From contig CAZTJT010000016.1 in assembly GCA_964613785.1 (NCBI GenBank), forward strand, positions 34,841 to 98,840: a stretch of DNA of 64,000 nucleotides. Direction: 5' to 3'. The notes under the pieces are model-generated. The model saw nothing but the letters and a program-made list of their open reading frames with translations. It was not told where the DNA came from and ran no database searches. This document shows, piece by piece, positions 26,019 through 33,794 of this stretch; the first letter of the stretch is position 1, and every line of letters begins with the position of its first letter. The stretch is from LD21 sp964613785. GTDB taxonomy: Bacteria > Bacteroidota > Bacteroidia > Bacteroidales > VadinHA17. Position numbers and translations under genes: made by a program.

Positions 26019-27332
26019 ATGAAAAGCAATCGAAGAGGATTTTTAAAAGCTGCCGGCGTTTTTGGTTTTGGAATGGCCGGAAATAATTTCATAAAAAATT
26101 TCAGGAATGATTTTATTTATTACCAGTCAAATGATTCTTATATGACCACTGACACGGAAAAAATCAATACGGAAAATATGATCCCAGGGCAGGAACAGAC
26201 AAGCCTGATAGGTATTTACGGAGCCTGGGCTGCAGGACTTATTGAAAAGGAACTCCCTTTGCTCTCCTACAGACGGCAAGAATGGAAAGATGTTAAATCG
26301 TGGAAAACTGTTGCAGGAAAGAGAGTATTTGAACGTCTGGCAATACCTGATATTGGAAAAGAGCCTGAAGCCAGGGTAATTAAAACCTACACCTTTGACG
26401 GTCTTCACATCGAGGAGCTCAGATGGCAGCTGCCATACGGACGTCCCACCGATGCAATTCTGCTGAAGCCGGCAGAGGCAAAGGGAAAGCTGCCGGGGAT
26501 ACTCGCTTTTCATGATCACGGAGGCAACAAATATTTCGGTACCAGGAAGATCACAAAGACATCATCCACACAGCATCCGCTTATGGTGGATCACCAAAGA
26601 GAGTATTACGGCGGCAAAGCATGGGCCAATGAAATAGCAAAAAGAGGTTATGTCGTACTTGTTTCTGACGCTTTTCCTTTTGCCAGCCGGAGGGTCTTGA
26701 TGCAGGATGTGCCCCAGCATCTTCGGCAGGGCCTGACCGATGATGATCCGGAGAATCCGGCAAATATTACTGCATATAATAACTGGGCCGGGGAACATGA
26801 GCACATAATGGCCAAATCGCTCTTCAGTGCCGGCACAACATGGCCCGGAGTATTTATGGCAGAAGACTCTGTTGCGCTCGATATTCTCTGTTCCAGGAAG
26901 GATGTGGACAGCAGCCGGATCGGATGCGCAGGTCTGTCAGGAGGAGGTATGAGAACAGTATTTACCGGCGGTACCGACGAGAGGATTAAGTGCGCAGTGT
27001 GCGTGGGATTTATGACAACCTGGCGCGATTTTGTGCTTAATAAATCGTTCACACACACCTGGATGACATATGTGCCATTGCTGCCCAATGAACTTGATTT
27101 TCCTGAAATACTTGGTCTAAGAGTGCCGCTGCCAACGATGGTGCTAAACGATAACGATGATGATCTTTACACGCTGCCTGAGATGAAAAAAGCTGATGAG
27201 ATCCTAAGGGAAGTGTATGATAAGGCAGGCGCCCTGGAAAAATATAAATGCTCATTTTATCCCGGGCCGCATAAATTCGATACGGAGATGCAGAAAGAAG
27301 CATTTGACTGGTTTGACACATGGCTGAAATAG
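26019..27332 (+). CDS. Exported alpha/beta-hydrolase (dienelactone hydrolase/acetyl esterase type)
   Basis: A 437-residue protein with a Tat-type leader (SNRRGFLKAAGVFGFGMAG). The alpha/beta-hydrolase core follows from about residue 150: PGILAFHDHGGNKYFG (oxyanion strand), the nucleophile elbow GLSGGGMRT with Ser near 311, a later Asp in VLNDNDDD, and a His in YPGPHKF near the C-terminus. The family includes esterases active on acetylated sugars, but substrate is unknown. The ATG at 26019 is in the 119-bp gap to the divergent GH92 gene, suggesting linked glycan use. Confidence 0.82.
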   Translation: MKSNRRGFLKAAGVFGFGMAGNNFIKNFRNDFIYYQSNDSYMTTDTEKINTENMIPGQEQTSLIGIYGAWAAGLIEKELPLLSYRRQEWKDVKSWKTVAGKRVFERLAIPDIGKEPEARVIKTYTFDGLHIEELRWQLPYGRPTDAILLKPAEAKGKLPGILAFHDHGGNKYFGTRKITKTSSTQHPLMVDHQREYYGGKAWANEIAKRGYVVLVSDAFPFASRRVLMQDVPQHLRQGLTDDDPENPANITAYNNWAGEHEHIMAKSLFSAGTTWPGVFMAEDSVALDILCSRKDVDSSRIGCAGLSGGGMRTVFTGGTDERIKCAVCVGFMTTWRDFVLNKSFTHTWMTYVPLLPNELDFPEILGLRVPLPTMVLNDNDDDLYTLPEMKKADEILREVYDKAGALEKYKCSFYPGPHKFDTEMQKEAFDWFDTWLK

Positions 27333-27458
27333 TGACGCCTGAATGAGATCTTAAATCCCGGAGGTGTTCCATTAAACATGTTTTCTTATTAACTCCGCTT
27401 GGGACAATTTATGCTATTTTTATGTTTTTCTTTTCATCAGGCTACTGAGTAAGCTTCA

Positions 27459-27489
27459 TTTGTAAAATCATTGTTTTTAATTATCTTTG
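27459..27489 (+). promoter_or_regulatory. Strong Bacteroidetes-type promoter, leaderless for the DUF4160 gene
   Basis: TTTG (27459-27462), a 19-bp spacer, and TATCTTTG (27482-27489) match the Bacteroidetes primary sigma consensus TTTG-N(17-20)-TAnnTTTG closely. The DUF4160 ATG at 27497 begins only 7 bp after the -7 box, which is where transcription should start, so the mRNA would have almost no leader. Confidence 0.7.
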
Positions 27490-27496
27490 TTTGTGT

Positions 27497-27733
27497 ATGC
27501 CAACAGTATTATTAATAAATGGTTACAGGCTTTTTTTCTTCAGCAATGAGAGGAATGAACCTATACATATTCATATAGAAAAGGCTGAGAAATACGCAAA
27601 ATTCTGGATTGATCCTCTCTATGTAGCAATTAATTACGGATTCACGGGCAAAGAATTGAGAGAAATAAGTGAAATAATTGACAAAAATGAAGTACTTATA
27701 AAGGAAAAATGGAATGAGCACTTTAGCAAATAA
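27497..27733 (+). CDS. DUF4160 domain protein
   Basis: A 78-residue protein starting MPTVLLINGYRLFFFSNERNEPIHIHIEKAEKYAKFW; the HIHI element with the preceding NE/EP is the DUF4160 signature. I use ATG 27497 rather than an upstream TTG. It overlaps the next gene by 20 bp. DUF4160 genes often pair with DUF2442 genes as here; the pair is suspected to be toxin-antitoxin-like, but activity is not established. It lies alone between larger genes with its own consensus promoter. Confidence 0.85.
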   Translation: MPTVLLINGYRLFFFSNERNEPIHIHIEKAEKYAKFWIDPLYVAINYGFTGKELREISEIIDKNEVLIKEKWNEHFSK

Positions 27734-27950
27734 ACCTACAAATGCCCTTGCCAGTAAGGTGTGGTTCACAAAAGATATGTTATATGTTCTATTACAAGAC
27801 GGGAGGGAATTAGGTGTTCCATTATTATGGTTCCCGCGATTAAGAAAAGCTACGGAAGAACAGCTTAATGACTGGCGGCTAATCGGGAATGGTATAGGAA
27901 TTCATTGGGAAACCATAGACGAAGATATATCTGTTTCAGCTTTGCTCTAA
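27714..27950 (+). CDS. DUF2442 domain protein
   Basis: A 78-residue protein. Family pattern: VWFTKDMLYVLLQDGRELGVPLLWFPRLRKATEEQLNDWRLIGNGIGIHWETIDEDISVSALL, where LxDGRxLxVPLxWFPRL and the GIHWxxxDEDIS tail are diagnostic (shown in parts). It overlaps the DUF4160 gene by 20 bp, so translation is coupled. Taken with its partner it forms a compact two-gene module of unknown role. Confidence 0.88.
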   Translation: MSTLANKPTNALASKVWFTKDMLYVLLQDGRELGVPLLWFPRLRKATEEQLNDWRLIGNGIGIHWETIDEDISVSALL

Positions 27951-28085
27951 CCTGAATCAACCGATAAGATTTATTATTAAAAAGGACACAGGGCAATCTT
28001 CCATTTCTTTCAATTTCCTATCCTTACATTGACAGACTTTAAAGACAAAGAAAGAAGTATCTGCCAGCTCCAAGATATTAACGTA

Positions 28086-29228
28086 TCAGGTGATCTTTAT
28101 AACACCGATACCCGGCCGGTCAGGTAGAGTGACCTTGCCATCGATGATCTTTACTCCTTCAAACACATCGTTGCTGATAAGAAGGTTACCGTCAAGATCG
28201 CACCAGTCAACCAGCGGCGAGAGCTGGGCCGCAGCTGTTACGGCACATGAAGTTTCGGTCATGCATCCGATCATAACCTTTAATCCGAGTCCCCTTGCGA
28301 GATTGATCATGTTGCGGGCTGCATTCAACCCTCCGCATTTCATCAGCTTGATGTTGACACCCGAGTAAATGTCCTTCTGACTGATTATGTCTACGGCATT
28401 CTGAATGGCTTCATCACCGATTATTGGCAATGGGCTGTTTTGTTTCAGCCACGCGATATCATCCTTCTGAGATTTGGGCATCGGCTGCTCAAGGAATATT
28501 ACCCCTTTCTCATGAAGCCAGTGTGCCATTTCAAGCGCATAATTTCTGTCGGTCCATCCCTGGTTTACATCAACACACAAAGGCTTGGTGGTCAGTGATC
28601 TTATTATTTCAACCATCTGCTTATCATTATCCCGGCCAAGCTTAACTTTCAGGATCCTGTAAGGTTGGGCTTCCTCAACTTTCTGCTTTATTATATCAGG
28701 AGCATCCAGGCCGATAGTAAAACTTGTAAGAGGCGTTTTTGCGGGATTGAGTCCAAACAGCCTGTAACAGGGCTGTCCCGTGATCTTACCAATAAGATCG
28801 TGGAGTGCAATATCTATTGATGCCTTCGCAGCGTAATTACCTGGCATCACATTATCGACATAAGCAAGTATATCCTCAAGCAGAAACGGATCCGAAAACC
28901 GTGAAAGGTCAATTTTCCCAAGGAATTTCAACACCGACTCATGGCTCTCTCCGAGATATGGAGGCATTGATGCTTCGCCATAACCAGTGATGCCTTCAAA
29001 TTCTATCTCTGTAAGCACAACCGGAGTTGTGGTCCTTGAACTTGTTGCAAGCGTGAATGTATGTTTCAGTTTCAGGGTATAGGGAGCATAACGCAGCTGA
29101 AGCTTTCCTGATTTTTTCATCTTGTCGTTATTAATTGAAAAAGGCGCTGCTGAACCGGTAATAGTGTTGTTGTACCAGGATAATCCGGCCAAAGCTGTGC
29201 AGTATTTTATGAAAGTCCTTTTATCCAT
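28086..29228 (-). CDS. Exported dipeptide (L-Ala-D/L-Glu type) epimerase
   Basis: Start taken at 29228 (MDKRTFIKYCTALAGL), 4 bp after the NlpC/P60 stop; an earlier ATG lies inside that gene. About 380 residues, enolase superfamily. Catalytic KxK is in ILKVKLGRD, metal ligands in CVDVNQGW, FLEQPM and IGDEAIQ, the second Lys in NIKLMKCGG. The DxD that binds the dipeptide ammonium group in this subgroup is present in CDLDGNLL. The leader has Lys-Arg rather than Arg-Arg, so Tat export is likely but not certain. It should convert L-Ala-D-Glu from murein into L-Ala-L-Glu. Confidence 0.85.
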   Translation of the reverse strand: MDKRTFIKYCTALAGLSWYNNTITGSAAPFSINNDKMKKSGKLQLRYAPYTLKLKHTFTLATSSRTTTPVVLTEIEFEGITGYGEASMPPYLGESHESVLKFLGKIDLSRFSDPFLLEDILAYVDNVMPGNYAAKASIDIALHDLIGKITGQPCYRLFGLNPAKTPLTSFTIGLDAPDIIKQKVEEAQPYRILKVKLGRDNDKQMVEIIRSLTTKPLCVDVNQGWTDRNYALEMAHWLHEKGVIFLEQPMPKSQKDDIAWLKQNSPLPIIGDEAIQNAVDIISQKDIYSGVNIKLMKCGGLNAARNMINLARGLGLKVMIGCMTETSCAVTAAAQLSPLVDWCDLDGNLLISNDVFEGVKIIDGKVTLPDRPGIGVIKIT

Positions 29229-29232
29229 CTTT

Positions 29233-30429
29233 CTATTTGTACCAGGGATGCCCGGCAACAGGCTGGATCCCATCGCCGTATGGAGTTCCGATAATCCTTC
29301 TGACGCCAATGAATGTATCTCTCCGGTACCTGCTGAAATTGGTCCTTGCGGGATCGAGGCTGTTAGTTCTGACCATGCCCGAGGCGTGAATATATTCTGT
29401 GTCGCCGGTATACATGGCTACATGAGTTGCCCTGGGCTTGCCTTCCCTGACTGATCCGAAAAACAGAAGGTCTCCCGGATTCAGCGACCCAGGAATATTA
29501 AAGGTATCTTTTTCAGTTCCGTGCATGAACTGGAGTGAAGCATCCCTCGCAAGGATAATCCCATTGAGATAATATACTGTTTTAACAAACCCGCTGCAGT
29601 CAAAACCTTTTACAGATGTTCCGCCCCAGAGATAGGGTATGCCCGTGAATGATTCTGCACGGGATATCAGGTTTTCGGGCGTAAGCAGCTTGTCAGGATC
29701 AAGCTCATCAAGGCTTGTTGCATCTGCGACAGAAATAAATCCAACCCGTCCGTCGGGTAATATAACCCTGTAATCCTTACCGCTGACACCGCTTGTACGG
29801 AGAATGCATCCTGCCACCACATCGGATATGACCTTTTTCTTTTCAGCGTCGCCGTAAATGTCCCCGGTTTTACCTGTGTAGAATATCCTTTCCGATGATT
29901 TCCAATCCAGATAATCATCGAAGTTCATGACTACGATTGCATCGCTGTCAACCCAGCCGATGTAACGGTCGGGAGTTTGCAGCATTAGCCAGCCATTATC
30001 ATATTTAAGAAGCCTTACAGGCGTCCCCATAAGTGCCTGTGAAGTCAATTCGGCACTATAGGACGGATTTAGCCTGATATTACAGACACTGACTCTTACC
30101 AGCCCCCATCGATCCTTAATTACTGTAGTGTCGGGCAGAAGCATCAGGCTGTCTGTAAATTGAATTCCCTTTCTTTCAAGGTAATCCAATACTGATTTTC
30201 TGGCCTCGGGATTGTCTGTTTCACCTTTAAGAATTAATGCCTTACCATTACTGTAGAGCTTAACATTAAAAATTCCCTCTCTGCCATCTCTGACGAACAC
30301 CGATCCTATTGAATCAAGGCCGGCTGATGATAAGCCTGATGACTGAGGCCTGCAGCCATGGAACATAATTCCCAGAGCAAATCCTGCCAGAAGTACCTGC
30401 AAAAACCATTTCACCTTTAAATGCTTCAT
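29233..30429 (-). CDS. SH3-NlpC/P60 lipoprotein, YkfC-like gamma-D-Glu endopeptidase
   Basis: A 398-residue lipoprotein (lipobox near FHGC, residue 26). Bacterial SH3-type segments at about 105-260 include VSVCNIRLNPSYSAELTSQALMG and NGWLMLQTPDRYIGWV. The NlpC/P60 peptidase domain at about 265-385 has the catalytic Cys in LWGGTSVKGFDCSGFV, the His in THVAMYTG and a third polar residue in YIHASGM. This architecture matches YkfC, which cleaves after D-Glu in L-Ala-gamma-D-Glu-containing muropeptides. It lies 4 bp before the epimerase and 8 bp after the transglutaminase gene. Confidence 0.88.
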   Translation of the reverse strand: MKHLKVKWFLQVLLAGFALGIMFHGCRPQSSGLSSAGLDSIGSVFVRDGREGIFNVKLYSNGKALILKGETDNPEARKSVLDYLERKGIQFTDSLMLLPDTTVIKDRWGLVRVSVCNIRLNPSYSAELTSQALMGTPVRLLKYDNGWLMLQTPDRYIGWVDSDAIVVMNFDDYLDWKSSERIFYTGKTGDIYGDAEKKKVISDVVAGCILRTSGVSGKDYRVILPDGRVGFISVADATSLDELDPDKLLTPENLISRAESFTGIPYLWGGTSVKGFDCSGFVKTVYYLNGIILARDASLQFMHGTEKDTFNIPGSLNPGDLLFFGSVREGKPRATHVAMYTGDTEYIHASGMVRTNSLDPARTNFSRYRRDTFIGVRRIIGTPYGDGIQPVAGHPWYK

Positions 30430-30436
30430 CTCTTCA

Positions 30437-31927
30437 TTAATTGGTCATCTGTAGTTGAGGCGTCTTAACTTTTTCAGGAATACTCTTATCCTGATATTCA
30501 ATATCTATATCATAGCTCCATTTATCAAAATAAAGGTTGCCACCTTCCCATTCAACTTCGCCTCTCTGAAAATCGTATGGTTCACTTCTTAAGAATCGCT
30601 TCTCCGGATAGAGCTTTCCGGCCACACCATCATTTATTATCATCCGGTACGAATCGATCCCTGATATATAAAATTCTCTTAAGGATTTATTATCAGAATA
30701 TTGCAACCCGTACGACATATCTACCGGTATCCATCCGGATCCTTCAAAATATACTTCACACCAGTCGTGAAGGTTTTCATTGTCCGGGGGCATCATCCAG
30801 CCGCTCTGCCATCTGACCGGAATTCCCTTGTACCTGAGCATCGACATCAGAAGAAAGGTTTGCATTCCGCAGTCGCCCCTCCTGTTGGTCAAAACATATT
30901 CGGGGATGTTAGGGATAGTGGAATATTCAAGTGCCCCGGCCCACGGAATATTGGCATCTATCCAGTAATAGATCTTTTTCAGTATCTCAAACGGTTTTAT
31001 CTCCGAACCCGTTATGCTGTCGGCCAGATTGCAAACTTTTTCTGTAAAGCATATATGAGGAAGCTGCTCTGAAGTGTAAGTCTTGAATATTTCCGAATTT
31101 TTGTCATAAGGTAAATTTTCTATAGCGGCAGGATCAAAATAAATACCTGATGATTCAAAGCTGAATGAAACCCTGAAGGTTGTGGGTTGGTTTTTGACAG
31201 CCTTCGCCTCCATGTAAATGGTGCGGTGAGTGGTGGAATCGGGAGCAATAATGAAGCTTTCACTGGAAGCGGAGATGAACCTCACCTTTTGCTGCCGCAG
31301 ATATCCTTCTTTGGGATAAGGGAGCCAGCATCTGATAACCTTTCCTTCGGGTACGGCATCGGGCTTTACAGTGAGGGTATAATTAACCGTCATTTCGACA
31401 GGCATTACAGGCTTACCTTTTTCCCTGGAAGCTTTGATCACCGATCCGATATGTTTTTTCCTGAACTGTATCTCTTCTGAAAGCGAATTTACCGAGTCGG
31501 AAAAAGCTTTGCTGTACCTGTGATTCTTCAACAGGATCAGATTTGAAGCTGCTCTTTTAAAAAACCTTTTATCGCCGTTGATCAGCTTCCATTCAAGCCA
31601 TTTGTTTCTATCCCATGTCTCAAATTCACTCTCAGAGAATCCACCGGTCCTTTCCCTGAGTTGTGCCCTGAAAACTTCTTCTGGAACAGAAAAATCAATT
31701 TCAGTTCTTCTTGCGATCTCGACCAGTGAATCAGCTCTTACGTTCAGCTTACTATCCGGCGGAACTAGCTTTTTTATCGAATCGGCAAGAATCTTCATCC
31801 TGGCAAAATTGCCTTCGATCAGATCACTTTCTAGTTTTCTGAGAATAGTTTCAGGATCGGGGTTTTGCCTGCAACCAGTGAATACAGTTACAACAACCGC
31901 TGCTACAAAAATACGGATGTGTTTCAT
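30437..31927 (-). CDS. Transglutaminase-like lipoprotein
   Basis: A 496-residue lipoprotein (VFTGC near residues 15-19). The transglutaminase/protease-like triad is seen at about 350-400: Cys in NRRGDCGMQTF, His in ENLHDWCEVYF, Asp in WIPVDMSYG. A helical N-terminal region of about 200 residues and an immunoglobulin-like middle precede it. Substrate unknown; in this context a peptide- or amide-bond hydrolase of the envelope is likely. It is in the same run as the NlpC/P60 and epimerase genes with gaps under 10 bp. Confidence 0.82.
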   Translation of the reverse strand: MKHIRIFVAAVVVTVFTGCRQNPDPETILRKLESDLIEGNFARMKILADSIKKLVPPDSKLNVRADSLVEIARRTEIDFSVPEEVFRAQLRERTGGFSESEFETWDRNKWLEWKLINGDKRFFKRAASNLILLKNHRYSKAFSDSVNSLSEEIQFRKKHIGSVIKASREKGKPVMPVEMTVNYTLTVKPDAVPEGKVIRCWLPYPKEGYLRQQKVRFISASSESFIIAPDSTTHRTIYMEAKAVKNQPTTFRVSFSFESSGIYFDPAAIENLPYDKNSEIFKTYTSEQLPHICFTEKVCNLADSITGSEIKPFEILKKIYYWIDANIPWAGALEYSTIPNIPEYVLTNRRGDCGMQTFLLMSMLRYKGIPVRWQSGWMMPPDNENLHDWCEVYFEGSGWIPVDMSYGLQYSDNKSLREFYISGIDSYRMIINDGVAGKLYPEKRFLRSEPYDFQRGEVEWEGGNLYFDKWSYDIDIEYQDKSIPEKVKTPQLQMTN

Positions 31928-31959
31928 ACCGGCTTTTTAGGCGATGAAGGTAAGGATCA

Positions 31960-33309
31960 TTATTTCAGCGAAGCTCTGTTTTTATAGATCTTTGCTATGG
32001 CAATGACTATATCGTCCATATCTGCTTTAGATCCCAGCAGTACGCTCTGATAGAATGCCACTGCCTGGTCGCAGAGCTGATCATTTCCGGGAAGGACGTT
32101 CTGCTCGCGCCATTGTCTGAGCCTTGATTCAGAGAACAATCTCTTGTAGCCTCTTGAGGTGAGTGCCTCTTCCATCAGGCCATCCTTGTTCTGCTTACCA
32201 TAACCTGTAACAGCAGGGATACCTTCTGCATTAAGTGCCTGAATAAATTTCTCTTTCGGGATGTTATTGAACTCCTCCTTTATATATCTGAAAGGATAGA
32301 GATGATAGACCGCCCGGGTAGCGCCGTTAGCCAGCTTATAAGGAACAATTCCGGGTATCTCCTTTAGTTTCTTGTCGAGATACAGGGCGTTTGAAAGGCG
32401 GATGTCGTTATCTTTCTCGATCCTTTTCATGCCCGACAAAAGTATCAGAGCCTGCGATTGCTGCATTCTGTAGTTTCTTCCGCGATAGGGATATCCCGGG
32501 CCTGGTTTCATTGCACCTCTTGCTCTGCCGCAGTTATGAATTGCGTAGCACTTATCTATCAGCGCCTCATCCATGCTTAGAATAGCTCCTCCTTCACCTG
32601 ACGGGAGGTGCTTTGAATTCTGAAAGCTGAAACAGCCAAGATCTCCCAGTGTTCCTGTCTTTTTACCCCTGTATTCAGCCAGCCACGCCTGACATGCATC
32701 TTCAATGACCTTAAGTCCGTGTTTCTGTGCAACAGCATTTACGCTGTCCATATCAACCGGCAAACCGTAAATATGAACGGGTACTATAGCCACGGTCCTG
32801 TCGGTGATCTTTTCCTCGATTTTTTTCGGATCGAGCAGGAATGTCTCCGGATCAGAGTCAACAAAAACCGGGAGTGCCTTATGTGCAAAGATTGAATTAT
32901 AGGTAGCGATAAAGGTATAAGGTGAAACCAGCACCTCATCACCGGCGTCGACACCCAGCGCCTCCATGGCAACTATCAGTGCGGTGGTTCCGCTGGCGGT
33001 GGCGAGGCAGCTCTTTGCCCCCATCAGTTCAGCGTATTTTTTCTCGAATTCGGCAACATGTTCCCCTTCGCCCCTCCACCACCTTCCGGAACGGAACATA
33101 TCCAAAATGCCCGGTTCTGCTGTTTTGTCCCATACAGGCCAGTCGGGCCATGTACCCTTATGAACTTTATCTCCACCGTTGATTGCCAGTACCGACTGGT
33201 TTGTATTAGCAATTGTAAACGGCTTAAATGAAAAGTTAAGCATCGATCCCAGAACTCCTGCGGATGTCGTGGCAATAACCTGGCGGCGTGTAAATTTTCT
33301 TGATTTCAT
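31960..33309 (-). CDS. DegT/DnrJ/EryC1-family aminotransferase with Tat leader
   Basis: A 449-residue PLP enzyme of the sugar-aminotransferase family. The PLP-binding Lys lies in GCFSFQNSKHLPSGEGG. The strand TASGTTALIVAMEALGVDAGDEVLVSPYTF and the VEDACQAW motif are standard. The N-terminus is FTRRQVIATTSAGVLGSM, a twin-arginine leader that is unusual for this normally cytoplasmic family. First gene of the minus-strand run; 33 bp to the transglutaminase gene. Its role outside the cytoplasm is unknown. Confidence 0.85.
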   Translation of the reverse strand: MKSRKFTRRQVIATTSAGVLGSMLNFSFKPFTIANTNQSVLAINGGDKVHKGTWPDWPVWDKTAEPGILDMFRSGRWWRGEGEHVAEFEKKYAELMGAKSCLATASGTTALIVAMEALGVDAGDEVLVSPYTFIATYNSIFAHKALPVFVDSDPETFLLDPKKIEEKITDRTVAIVPVHIYGLPVDMDSVNAVAQKHGLKVIEDACQAWLAEYRGKKTGTLGDLGCFSFQNSKHLPSGEGGAILSMDEALIDKCYAIHNCGRARGAMKPGPGYPYRGRNYRMQQSQALILLSGMKRIEKDNDIRLSNALYLDKKLKEIPGIVPYKLANGATRAVYHLYPFRYIKEEFNNIPKEKFIQALNAEGIPAVTGYGKQNKDGLMEEALTSRGYKRLFSESRLRQWREQNVLPGNDQLCDQAVAFYQSVLLGSKADMDDIVIAIAKIYKNRASLK

Positions 33310-33794
33310 ATCTTATTCGGTTGATGGTTTAAATCAAAGTTTCAAAAAGAGTCTGAAAGTTAGGATTTATTGTGCCAAAATCCAATAAAATCATAAAGAT
33401 AGAAAGTTAAAAATCAAAAACCAGATCTGAAAAATCATTTTTCCCTGTCAAGACTATTATAAATTACGTAATTAATTACGTAGTTATATACGTAATTAAT
33501 TACGTATATAACTATGTTAATGCTGCAGCTGTATAATTAGTTCTTACTTGCCTTAGTGCTACCCTTCCGACTGGCATCGGGAGCATAAAGGATACAAAAT
33601 ATTTTTCATAAAGGGTACACAAAGGGCAATAGATACAGGCTCTGTATTTTAAAAACTATCCTGAGTTATACCTGTTCAGCTAATTAAGCATTTGTTGACT
33701 ATTTTGAGTAACTTTGCTTACAGCAGCATATCCGGAAATGACAGATCCGGGTGGACAGATAAGAACCCAAATCTTTAACCGAAAACCTTAAAAA
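33310..33794. other. Divergent intergenic region
   Basis: A 485-bp AT-rich gap between the aminotransferase start and the AsmA-like gene. It holds the twin palindromes at 33465-33506, a short AAAGGGTACACAAAGGGC stretch related to dispersed repeats (near 33620), and TAACTTTG (33709-33716), a -7-like box for the AsmA-like gene. No credible coding sequence or tRNA seen. Confidence 0.5.
33465..33506. repeat. Two identical perfect 18-bp palindromes, 24 bp apart
   Basis: TACGTAATTAATTACGTA occurs at 33465-33482 and again at 33489-33506. Each copy is a perfect palindrome and the copies are identical, with a 24-bp centre-to-centre spacing separated by GTTATA. The whole 42-bp run is itself nearly symmetrical. 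This is far beyond chance for a gap of this size. It could be a dimeric regulator's operator controlling one or both divergent genes. Confidence 0.85.
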
